DNA from: an uncultured Microcoleaceae cyanobacterium
GTDB taxonomy: Bacteria > Cyanobacteriota > Cyanobacteriia > Cyanobacteriales > Microcoleaceae
NCBI GenBank assembly: GCA_938083405.1
Contig: CALKCV010000219.1
Location: forward strand, 1-7,237
Direction of reading: 5' to 3'
DNA length: 7,237 nucleotides
Each line of letters begins with the position of its first letter. Positions within the stretch are counted from its first letter, which is position 1. The notes beneath the pieces were generated by a model. The model was not told where the DNA came from. It did not search any database and worked only from the letters and a program-made list of their open reading frames with translations. Made by a program: the position numbers and the translations under genes. Shown here one piece after another: positions 1 through 5,662 of this stretch.

Positions 1-789
1 TACAGAACCAAAGCGGACTGTAAAGAAACTTTGAATCATTTGCTGCTTGATGTCCTGCTGGCCTTCTTGGCGGCCTTGTTCTAAAGTGTCCTCCCGCCAG
101 CGCAAATAAACTGGTGATAATTTCATAAGCAACTCCCGGTCTTCTTCCGTTACATCATCTTTTACTTCTATTGTGACGTGCCAACTCGTCAATAGCTCTG
201 CTAAATTTTCTCTTAATGGATGGCCCATTGGCAGGGCTTCTAATTCTATAATGGCTTCTTCTTGGGTTTTACCTTTACCCAAAACCCTCAGCCAGAGAGT
301 ATCCTGGTTAACCGGCAATTTATTAATCGCCACTAAGGCACTTCCCAGGTACTCGGGCAAAAAATAAATTCCTTGAGGCCATTTACCTGTCGTATCTTCC
401 TTGGCACCAAAACCATTTATTAGCCTTGCGGAACAAGAGGGGGACAAAATCCACAACAGAGGCCATTCTGCCTCCGTATAAGAAGTTTTTTCCCGTCTGG
501 CTTTGCGTTTTTGCTCGTTAATGACGGAGTTGAGCTTGGCCTGACAGTCGAGAACTTCAGATCGCTCTGGTTGGTTGCGAAAGGGTTCGTACAAAGAGGC
601 GGTCGCTGCCATTTTTCCCAAGACTCCCAAAATTTTAGGGTTGGTCGGCGGTGGCTTGGCGGGTACGAAGTTCACGTCTATCAGACGAGTTTCGCTGGCG
701 ACGCTGCGGCTAGTCTCTACTTGACCTAGTAGGCTTAATAGTTCTTCTAAGTATTGTTTGGCAAATTGATCGTGAGGGGTTCTGGTCAT
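1..789 (-). CDS. Rpn/PD-(D/E)XK nuclease-like protein, C-terminus cut by window edge
   Basis: Reading the minus strand from the ATG at 789 gives 263 codons without a stop, running off the window at base 1, so the C-terminus is missing. The protein opens MTRTPHDQFAKQYLEELLS and has ETRLIDVNF at residues 33-41, LLWILSPSCSARLINGFG at 111-128, a W-P-x-G-I-Y-F-L segment at 137-144, LWLRVLGKG at 165-173, EEDRELLMKLSPVYL at 215-229, and a Gln/Glu-rich tail (EQGRQEGQQDIKQQ) before VRFGSV. I recognise this from memory as the widespread multi-copy cyanobacterial family annotated as Rpn-family nuclease, 'putative transposase' or DUF4351-type protein. D38 is a plausible first acidic residue of a PD-(D/E)XK core; the DCQAK at 81-85 might supply the D-x-x-x-K part, but I am not sure of that. 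Rpn proteins are linked to recombination or phage defence; activity of this copy is unproven. No clear ribosome binding site precedes the start. Confidence 0.8.
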   Translation of the reverse strand, partial: MTRTPHDQFAKQYLEELLSLLGQVETSRSVASETRLIDVNFVPAKPPPTNPKILGVLGKMAATASLYEPFRNQPERSEVLDCQAKLNSVINEQKRKARREKTSYTEAEWPLLWILSPSCSARLINGFGAKEDTTGKWPQGIYFLPEYLGSALVAINKLPVNQDTLWLRVLGKGKTQEEAIIELEALPMGHPLRENLAELLTSWHVTIEVKDDVTEEDRELLMKLSPVYLRWREDTLEQGRQEGQQDIKQQMIQSFFTVRFGSV

Positions 790-1002
790 TTTTGTCTGGG
801 CGCACTATTTCGCGATCCTACCTTTGCAAGTTAGATTAACTGAGGGTTTAATTTTTGGCAAGGGGTCTTCGAGCGATCTAAAATATTGAGAGTCGCTCAA
901 GTATTCTCAAAAAACTCGGTTTTTCTATATCTCAGAAACCTTGTTGTTTCAAATCTGTCATTGCGAGCGAAAGCCAGCTTCCTCTTATGTAAGTCCTGTT
1001 AA
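790..1002. other. Non-coding gap with worn repeat fragments
   Basis: No convincing gene lies here. It includes the upstream region of the minus-strand nuclease-like gene and the downstream region of the 74-aa gene. Visible fragments are GAGCGA at 871-876 facing TCGCTC at 893-898, a segment at 911-940 with GGTTT and AGAAACC facing each other that resembles worn copies of a common cyanobacterial intergenic repeat, and TGTCATTGCGAGCGAA at 956-971, which resembles one arm of a palindromic repeat found in many bacterial genomes. The likenesses are from memory. Confidence 0.4.
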
Positions 1003-1227
1003 TCAAATCAGAGTTTTTTTTGAACGTTTTTTCACGAGCCACATATCATACGGATGTCGGTTATGAATCCATCGTTCTGCATCTCTAAATTCACGATCTG
1101 TCCCGTCTTCTTTTAATAAATAAATAAACCCACCATCAATATATTCTATGTCAAGGACTACTGCACATATTGGTCCTTTTGGGTTATAAACTCGTACCTT
1201 TTGCCCTCTATTAAAATCTGGTTTCAT
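1003..1227 (-). CDS. Small hypothetical protein, 74 aa, basic C-terminus
   Basis: I do not recognise this gene. The frame stays open back to an ATG at 1260, giving 85 aa, but I prefer the ATG at 1227 because GGAGG (1235-1239 on the minus strand) sits 7 nt before it, whereas nothing resembling a ribosome binding site precedes 1260. The preferred product begins MKPDFNRGQKVRVYNPKG, followed by alternating beta-type stretches (AVVLDIEYI, GGFIYLLKEDG) and ends in the basic VKKRSKKTLI. The G-x-K-V-R-V start with several short strands is what a small SH3-like or KOW-like barrel can look like; that is inference. It has no signal peptide or membrane segment. It is transcribed away from the antidote-like gene at 1383, with a perfect inverted repeat between the two. 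A partner role in a small two-gene module is possible but unsupported by family evidence. Confidence 0.6.
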   Translation of the reverse strand: MKPDFNRGQKVRVYNPKGPICAVVLDIEYIDGGFIYLLKEDGTDREFRDAERWIHNRHPYDMWLVKKRSKKTLI

Positions 1228-1234
1228 TTCTGAC

Positions 1235-1239
1235 CCTCC
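1235..1239 (-). promoter_or_regulatory. Shine-Dalgarno site that decides the start of the 74-aa gene
   Basis: The minus strand reads GGAGG followed by 7 nt (GTCAGAA) and then ATG at 1227. This is the best ribosome binding site in the window and argues that the longer frame from 1260 is not the translated one. Confidence 0.6.
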
Positions 1240-1279
1240 AACATAGTAGTATTTCTCCATTCAAATATAGCAATTCTAT

Positions 1280-1315
1280 TTGATTAGTGTCTAAATTTTT
1301 TCAGACACTAATCAA
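1280..1315. repeat. Perfect 13-bp inverted repeat in a divergent control region
   Basis: TTGATTAGTGTCT (1280-1292) is exactly complementary to AGACACTAATCAA (1303-1315), with a 10-nt AT-rich spacer. It lies between the divergent starts at 1227 (minus) and 1383 (plus), so neither neighbour ends here and a terminator role is unlikely. An operator for a dimeric regulator, a hairpin in a 5' leader, or a leftover of a small mobile element are all possible. A second, 8-bp palindrome CTTGCAAG lies at 1333-1340, closer to the plus-strand gene. Confidence 0.75.
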
Positions 1316-1382
1316 CAGGTAACAGAGGGTCACTTGCAAGTTTTTTATATCGTTTAGGACTTTTATATATTTCGAGACTACT

Positions 1383-1697
1383 ATGAAAGACTTAAAAATT
1401 CCCATAACTAGAAGCTACCAAGAATACCTCATCGAATCTCTTAAAAAAAGTCCTGAAGAAGCGGCGGCTTACATGGTGGGAGTCTTTGAAGAAAAAAATC
1501 CAGAACCGGAATTAGTACCGATGGTTTTAAAAGATTTAATTGAGGCTTTTGGCAAATCTAATTCCCAGGAAAAACTAGATGAATTATTATCTCGCTGTGG
1601 AACTGGTACCGAAATTTCTGCTTTTGTCGAAGCATTAAAAATTTTGGGTTTTGGGTTGGAAATTAAGGTTAAAAATGATGTCAATCAAAAATATTAA
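1383..1697 (+). CDS. Antidote-like protein of the addiction-module/HigA-type family, apparently without toxin
   Basis: The 104-aa product has SYQEYLIESLKKSPEEAAAY at residues 11-30, then ELVPMVLKDLIEAFG at 43-57, and ends with a ISAFVEALKILGFGLEIKV segment at 78-96. This order closely follows the 'probable addiction module antidote' family (TIGR02684-type), in which an N-terminal S-Y-x-E-Y-L-I-x-x-L-K segment precedes an XRE-like helix-turn-helix ending in a L-K-A-L-G-L-x-L stretch. Here the middle (SNSQEKLDELLSRCGTGTE) lacks the usual recognition-helix pattern, so DNA binding may be altered or lost. No RelE/HigB-type toxin gene is adjacent: upstream is a divergent 74-aa gene and downstream is a convergent gene whose last 17 bp overlap this one. 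No strong ribosome binding site is seen. Family placement is from memory of motifs; function as an antitoxin is inference. Confidence 0.65.
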   Translation: MKDLKIPITRSYQEYLIESLKKSPEEAAAYMVGVFEEKNPEPELVPMVLKDLIEAFGKSNSQEKLDELLSRCGTGTEISAFVEALKILGFGLEIKVKNDVNQKY

Positions 1698-3315
1698 AAA
1701 ACCGAAATATTCCCAACAAAGGACTCAAAGGAGATAAAACCGTCCCGACATTATCCGAAAAAGCTGCCCTACGCGATCGCCCTACAATAACCACATCGTT
1801 ATCCAACAAATTCGGATTAGTTTCTTCATTAACCTCCGCCGAAAAATCAACCTCTATAATCCTTTGAGAAACAGTACCGTTAGGATTGAGGCGAATCAAT
1901 TCTACTTCCTTTGTTTGAGCTCTGCTCCGATCGAAACCCCCAGCAGCCAGTAACGCTTGGTTCAAAGAAGACTTTGGCGGCAGAGGAAAAGAACCAGGTT
2001 TAACTACTTCTCCAACAACATTAATATTAAGCGCCCCAGGAGAAAAACTAGATGCCCTAACCTCCGCCAATTCATCTAAATCTATATCAGCAGCCGTAGG
2101 CACGAAAATTGTATCTCCTGGCTGTAAAATCAGGTCTTGAGTTAAATCCCCATTTTGCAATAATTTCCACAAATTCACCTTAATAATTTGTTCCGTCCCA
2201 GTGCGGGTTAGGCGACGAACTTCAAGCTCCCGAATATCAGCAGTAGGAGTAATTCCCCCCGCAACTTTTATCCCTTTAGTCACCGTATGTAACGCCGTTA
2301 ACGCACCCCCCGCAGTCTCTTCCCCCTCGTTAGCAGCCGAGGAATTTTCCGGCACCAGAACATAGGGACCGGGGCGGGCTACTTCCCCAACTACCGCAAT
2401 ATTAATCGGCTGGGTCTTGTTGTCAGAGAAATTAGCAGCCGCTAGTTGAGTTGATTCTGCAAGATCGGGAGTAGTTATGCTCGGCACAAATACCGTATCT
2501 CCATCCCGCAAAGCGATATTTTGTCGCAAGTCGCCATTTTGGATTAACTCCCAGAGATTGATATTAATAATTTGTTCCGGCATCTGGGGCTGCGGGCGGC
2601 GAACTTTTACTTGGCGAATATCAGCCGAACCCGTGATGCCCCCAGCCAATTTCAAAGCTTGGGTTATGGTTGGCAGTTGCGATCCTTGCCTTCCTTCCCC
2701 GCTTCCCCCTGCATTTGGCGACATGGTGTAAGAACCGGGATGCTGGACTTCCCCTGCCAGAGCTATTTGCAGCGGACGGGCGGCCATAACGTTAAGAGTA
2801 ACCAGAGGAATTTGCAGATATTTCGCGTACTTTTCTTCTATTGCTGCCTTTGCTTGTTCTACCGTCATATCCCTAACAGAGACGTTGCCGATTAAGGGCA
2901 GGTTGAGAGTGCCGTCGATCTGTATTTGGTGCTGGCCGTTTTCTCCGCTGTATTCCGGCACGTTGAAGATATCTATTTGGACGCGATCGCCCGGTCCTAG
3001 AATATATTCTCCCGTTTCGGGAATCGGACTTTCCGGCAAAGGAACTGGCAAAGGAGTCGGCACTTCTGGCAGGGCGGGAGGAGGAGGAGTTGGTTCTAGC
3101 CGCAGCCTTTCCTCCAGAAATCGCGGCAGGGTAGCAGGTTGGGGCGATGGACCTTGCGCTTTAGCCGCTGCACTCAGCAGCATCCACCCGCCCCAGCAGA
3201 AGAACGAGAACAGATAAGCAGTCTTTCGCAGATACCGGCGCAGTCTCTTATTCGTTATTTTTTCCCCATTGCCTTGAGGTAGTTGGAGGAATTGTTGGCT
3301 CGATTTTAGATTCAT
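1681..3315 (-). CDS. SLBB-domain polysaccharide export protein (Wza/OPX-like)
   Basis: The 544-aa product has a basic N-terminus (KRLRRYLRK, 23-31), a hydrophobic stretch (32-50) and a likely signal peptidase site after AKA at 51-53. A proline-rich linker follows to about residue 100. The Poly_export domain spans roughly 102-182 (GEYILGPGDRVQIDIFNVPE at 102-121, then DGTLNLPLIGNVSV). Three SLBB-type units start near 183 (LQIALAGEVQHPGSY), 304 (INIAVVGEVARPGPYV) and 429 (LNINVVGEVVKPGSF). Proteins of this architecture take part in export of exopolysaccharide or capsule across the outer membrane, with Wza as the model. No lipobox is evident, unlike Wza, so periplasmic or outer-membrane attachment is uncertain. 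No Wzc kinase or glycosyltransferase gene is nearby, so the partner genes must lie elsewhere. It is divergent from accC and convergent with the antidote-like gene. The minus strand has AAGGGGAGAG at 3326-3335; this purine-rich site is 10-12 nt before the ATG, slightly far. Confidence 0.9.
   Translation of the reverse strand: MNLKSSQQFLQLPQGNGEKITNKRLRRYLRKTAYLFSFFCWGGWMLLSAAAKAQGPSPQPATLPRFLEERLRLEPTPPPPALPEVPTPLPVPLPESPIPETGEYILGPGDRVQIDIFNVPEYSGENGQHQIQIDGTLNLPLIGNVSVRDMTVEQAKAAIEEKYAKYLQIPLVTLNVMAARPLQIALAGEVQHPGSYTMSPNAGGSGEGRQGSQLPTITQALKLAGGITGSADIRQVKVRRPQPQMPEQIININLWELIQNGDLRQNIALRDGDTVFVPSITTPDLAESTQLAAANFSDNKTQPINIAVVGEVARPGPYVLVPENSSAANEGEETAGGALTALHTVTKGIKVAGGITPTADIRELEVRRLTRTGTEQIIKVNLWKLLQNGDLTQDLILQPGDTIFVPTAADIDLDELAEVRASSFSPGALNINVVGEVVKPGSFPLPPKSSLNQALLAAGGFDRSRAQTKEVELIRLNPNGTVSQRIIEVDFSAEVNEETNPNLLDNDVVIVGRSRRAAFSDNVGTVLSPLSPLLGIFRFFNIFD
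2113..2281 (-). repeat. Second SLBB unit block, internal duplication copy B
   Basis: This block encodes about residues 346-401, with EVRR, EQIIKVNLWKLLQNGDLTQD and a P-G-D-T-I-F-V-P end. It mirrors copy A at about residues 220-278, which has KVRR, EQIININLWELIQNGDLRQN and D-G-D-T-V-F-V-P. At DNA level TAATAATTTGTTCCG (top strand) occurs near 2180 in copy B and near 2565 in copy A. The pattern indicates duplication of an SLBB unit inside the gene. The block limits are approximate. Confidence 0.6.
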
Positions 3316-3434
3316 TTTTGCGCTACTCTCCCCTTGGTTTAATCTTAATTTTTTCAGAAAAAATTTGTGTCAACTTCCCTAATAGTCCAAAACGTTCTAT
3401 TCTAAACAGACATATTGAGCCAGAAGCACCGAAG
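3316..3434. promoter_or_regulatory. Divergent control region between SLBB export gene and accC
   Basis: With accC starting at 3435, 119 bp separate the two divergent start codons, enough for two back-to-back promoters. I could not identify a convincing -35/-10 pair with normal spacing for either direction. The region is AT-rich and encodes no conserved residues in the accC frame. Confidence 0.45.
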
Positions 3435-4799
3435 ATGGGGTTCTCAAAAATTCTCATAGCCAATCGCGGCGAAATCGCCCTTAGAATCATTCGCACCTGC
3501 GAAGAAATGGGCATACCAACTGTGGCCGTTCACTCAACGGTCGATCGCCAAGCCCTCCACGTCCAACTTGCGGACGAAGTAGTTTGCATTGGCGAACCTA
3601 CCAGCAGCAAAAGCTATCTTAATATTCCCAATATTATTTCTGCAGCTCTGACGCACAATGCCTCCGCCATCCACCCGGGCTACGGTTTCCTAGCAGAAAA
3701 TGCCCGATTTGCAGAAATTTGTGCCGACCACGATCTAGCTTTTATCGGTCCTTCTCCCGAAGCTATTAGAGGGATGGGGGACAAGTCCACCGCTAGAGAA
3801 ACTATGCAAAAAGCCGGCGTTCCCACCGTTCCCGGCAGCGATGGCCTCTTGAGCGACGAAGCTGAAGCCTTCGAGATTGCTAAGACGATCGGCTATCCTC
3901 TGATGATAAAGGCTACTGCGGGGGGTGGCGGACGGGGCATGAGATTGGTCAGAGAAGAAAAAGACCTCTCTAAACTATTTCAAGCAGCCCAAGGCGAGGC
4001 AGAAGCAGCCTTTGGCAATTCGGGCGTCTATATGGAGAAATTCATAGAACGGCCCCGCCACATAGAATTTCAAATCCTCGCCGATAGCTACGGCAACGTC
4101 ATCCACCTGGGGGAGAGAGACTGTTCTATTCAACGCCGCCATCAAAAATTACTCGAAGAAGCTCCAAGCTCGGCCCTAAGTCCGAAACTTCGGGAAAAAA
4201 TGGGAAAAGCAGCAATTAAGGTGGCTAAGTCTATTAATTATCTTGGGGCGGGGACGGTGGAATTTCTCCTCGATGCCTCGGGCAATTTTTATTTTATGGA
4301 AATGAATACTCGGATCCAAGTGGAGCATCCAGTGACCGAGATGATTACTGGATTGGATCTTATTGCCGAACAAATTAAAATTGCCCAAGGGGATAAACTC
4401 TCCCTAAGCCAAGATCGAGTAAAGTTTGCCGGTCATGCCATCGAATGCCGGATCAATGCCGAAGATCCAGACCGCAACTTCCGCCCCCACCCGGGCCGTA
4501 TTAGCGGTTATTTGCCTCCTGGAGGACCGGGGGTGCGGATGGACTCTCATGTTTATACCGATTATGAGATTCCGGCCTATTACGATTCCTTGATTGGCAA
4601 GTTGATTGTTTGGGCGGGCGATCGCCCCCGGGCAATTAAGCGGATGAAACGGGCTTTGCGAGAGTTTGCGATTACCGGCGTTCCTACTACCATCGGCTTC
4701 CATCAAAGAATTTTAGAAACTCCAGAGTTTATTAATGGCGAAGTTTATACTAATTTCGTCGAGCAATTGATGGAACGCGAAAGCAGATCTAGGAACTAA
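3435..4799 (+). CDS. accC: Acetyl-CoA carboxylase, biotin carboxylase subunit
   Basis: The enzyme uses ATP and bicarbonate to carboxylate biotin on the carrier protein AccB, the first half of malonyl-CoA formation for fatty-acid synthesis, in the cytoplasm. From the ATG at 3435 the protein is 454 aa, close to the 449 aa of E. coli AccC. It opens FSKILIANRGEIALRIIR. Visible features are IHPGYGFLAENA (79-90), K117 in GDKSTA, K159 followed by the glycine-rich ATP loop (TAGGGGRGM, 161-169), H209, E276, and the catalytic stretch MEMNTRIQVEHPVTEMITG (288-306) with E289, N291, R293, Q295 and E297, then R339 in ECRINAEDP. All match the family's active-site residues, so it should be active. The frame extends upstream to 3318, but those 39 residues are not family-like and lie in the divergent control region. 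Its stop overlaps by 4 bp the stop of the convergent yggT-like gene. Confidence 0.97.
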   Translation: MGFSKILIANRGEIALRIIRTCEEMGIPTVAVHSTVDRQALHVQLADEVVCIGEPTSSKSYLNIPNIISAALTHNASAIHPGYGFLAENARFAEICADHDLAFIGPSPEAIRGMGDKSTARETMQKAGVPTVPGSDGLLSDEAEAFEIAKTIGYPLMIKATAGGGGRGMRLVREEKDLSKLFQAAQGEAEAAFGNSGVYMEKFIERPRHIEFQILADSYGNVIHLGERDCSIQRRHQKLLEEAPSSALSPKLREKMGKAAIKVAKSINYLGAGTVEFLLDASGNFYFMEMNTRIQVEHPVTEMITGLDLIAEQIKIAQGDKLSLSQDRVKFAGHAIECRINAEDPDRNFRPHPGRISGYLPPGGPGVRMDSHVYTDYEIPAYYDSLIGKLIVWAGDRPRAIKRMKRALREFAITGVPTTIGFHQRILETPEFINGEVYTNFVEQLMERESRSRN

Positions 4800-5080
4800 A
4801 GCATCATTCTCAATAACCCCTGCTGCCCCAGAAGAATCTCTCGCACCAGAGAAAAAATACCGACGCAAATAATCGGGGTAATGTCCACCCCTCCTAGGGG
4901 CGGTACAATTTTTCTCAAGGGTACTAAGAAGGGTTCGGTAGGCCAAACAATCAGATTGAAGGGCAATTTTTTCTGGTCAACCTGGGGATACCAGGTGAGG
5001 ACAATTCTGAAAATAAATAAGAAAGTCATTATGGCCAGGAAAATGCCTAAAGTCCAATTGGCGATCGTGAAATAATTCAT
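4796..5080 (-). CDS. YggT/YCF19 family membrane protein
   Basis: This 94-aa protein has an N-terminal membrane segment (about residues 6-30, NWTLGIFLAIMTFLFIFRI), the family signature WPTEPFLVPLRKIVPPLGG (46-64) and a second membrane segment starting at VDITPIICVGIF (65-76). Length and order are typical of one YggT unit, known as YCF19 in plastids and cyanobacteria. Members are linked to chloroplast/cyanobacterial division, nucleoid distribution or photosynthetic complex assembly; the role of this particular paralogue is not determined by sequence. No clear ribosome binding site precedes the ATG. It shares a 154-bp upstream region with the divergent psbX, and its stop codon overlaps that of accC. 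Confidence 0.92.
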   Translation of the reverse strand: MNYFTIANWTLGIFLAIMTFLFIFRIVLTWYPQVDQKKLPFNLIVWPTEPFLVPLRKIVPPLGGVDITPIICVGIFSLVREILLGQQGLLRMML

Positions 5081-5104
5081 CAGTTTGAAGTAAGAGTTTA
5101 AATT

Positions 5105-5132
5105 TTGTAAACAAATCCTTTGATATTATTAT
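5105..5132 (+). promoter_or_regulatory. Candidate promoter for psbX
   Basis: TTGTAA (5105-5110) and TATTAT (5127-5132) are separated by 16 nt, a normal sigma-70-type spacing, and would give a leader of about 95 nt before psbX. The -35 box also lies in a small inverted repeat TTTGT-AA-ACAAA. The region is AT-rich, so this pair could arise by chance. Confidence 0.35.
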
Positions 5133-5219
5133 CCTACAAGCGATAGCCAATCGTTGGCCAAAATGCTGAAAAAAGGCGATCGCTCCATAGTTAAAATAAA
5201 AAAAATCAATTTCACCAAC

Positions 5220-5225
5220 AGAGGG
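5220..5225 (+). promoter_or_regulatory. Ribosome binding site of psbX
   Basis: AGAGGG lies 9 nt before the psbX ATG at 5235, an acceptable Shine-Dalgarno position that supports this start. Confidence 0.5.
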
Positions 5226-5234
5226 CAATAATTC

Positions 5235-5354
5235 ATGACACCTTCATTAGCGAATTTTCTCTTAAGTCTGTTATCGGGCACCTTGATCGTGGTAATTCCA
5301 GCCACAATCTTTCTAATTTTCGTAAGCCAAAAGGATAAAGTTAAACGCTCTTAG
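5235..5354 (+). CDS. psbX: Photosystem II protein PsbX
   Basis: The 39-codon frame starts MTPSLANFLLSLLSGTLIVV and ends SQKDKVKRS before TAG. The pattern T-P-S-L-x-N-F-L-x-S-L-x-x-G, a single membrane helix (about 11-30) and a short basic stromal/cytoplasmic tail with S-Q-x-D match PsbX (type 1) of cyanobacteria at the normal size of about 39-41 aa. PsbX is a single-helix subunit at the periphery of photosystem II near cytochrome b559, affecting quinone exchange and stability of the complex. The gene is short enough to escape usual length cut-offs. It is divergent from the yggT-like gene and followed by ycf66 on the same strand after 308 bp. Confidence 0.95.
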   Translation: MTPSLANFLLSLLSGTLIVVIPATIFLIFVSQKDKVKRS

Positions 5355-5662
5355 ATTCTCAGAAATCATTTGATGGGAAGATGCCCCAGATATCGGGGCG
5401 AGAGATTATAAAAATTACCTTTCCATTCGCTAGTTCCCGATTTTTGTAACCTCAGCCATAACAAGAGACATTCTCAACCCAGCGGTCCCTTGCTAACAAA
5501 CTGAGGTTTTTCTTGTTAAAGTGAAAATAATTAAGCTGTTCGCAAGCCTGCAAATGCTGAATGCTAGCCCTCAAAACTGAAAATATTCTTCCTCCTGGAG
5601 AGAGGATATAGAAGGTTTTAAGATAGAACTCGATAGAATAGGACAGGCCTCGGAGATTTATA
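5355..5662 (+). other. psbX-ycf66 intergenic region with several potential RNA stems
   Basis: No gene was found in these 308 bp. Complementary segments are plentiful. ATGGGAAG (5373-5380) can pair with CTTTCCAT (5419-5426, one G-U), enclosing GCCCC/GGGGC (5383-5387 with 5395-5399). AACCTCAG (5448-5455) matches CTGAGGTT (5511-5518), and TAACAAGA (5459-5466) matches TCTTGTTA (5521-5528). CTGAGGTT is followed directly by TTT. These could be the 3' end of the psbX message, a small RNA, or the ycf66 leader. GGAG at 5652-5655 is the ycf66 ribosome binding site, 7 nt before its ATG. Confidence 0.5.

Noticed and set aside
173..729. Plus-strand open frames of 64 and 72 codons near the left end
   Set aside because: They are shadows of the minus-strand Rpn-like gene, which is open over 263 codons and has recognisable family motifs.
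886..900. TTGAG/CTCAA hairpin in the left gap
   Set aside because: A 5-bp stem is well within what chance gives, and there is no associated T-run or gene end.
1334..1369. TTGCAA and TATATA as a promoter for the antidote-like gene
   Set aside because: The spacing of 24 nt is too long for a normal promoter, and other combinations in this AT-rich stretch are equally weak.
2477..3217. Open frames on the plus strand inside the SLBB gene
   Set aside because: They lie antisense to a well-supported gene with clear domains, show no family likeness and have compositions expected of shadow frames.
3318..3434. N-terminal 39-residue extension of AccC from the ATG at 3318
   Set aside because: The added residues do not resemble biotin carboxylase, the family begins at the K-I-L-I-A-N-R-G-E-I segment, and the extension would fill the divergent promoter region almost up to the SLBB gene start.
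5383..5399. GCCCC/GGGGC hairpin as a psbX terminator
   Set aside because: The stem is only 5 bp and is followed by GAGAGATTATAAAAA rather than a T-run, so on its own it does not look like an intrinsic terminator.
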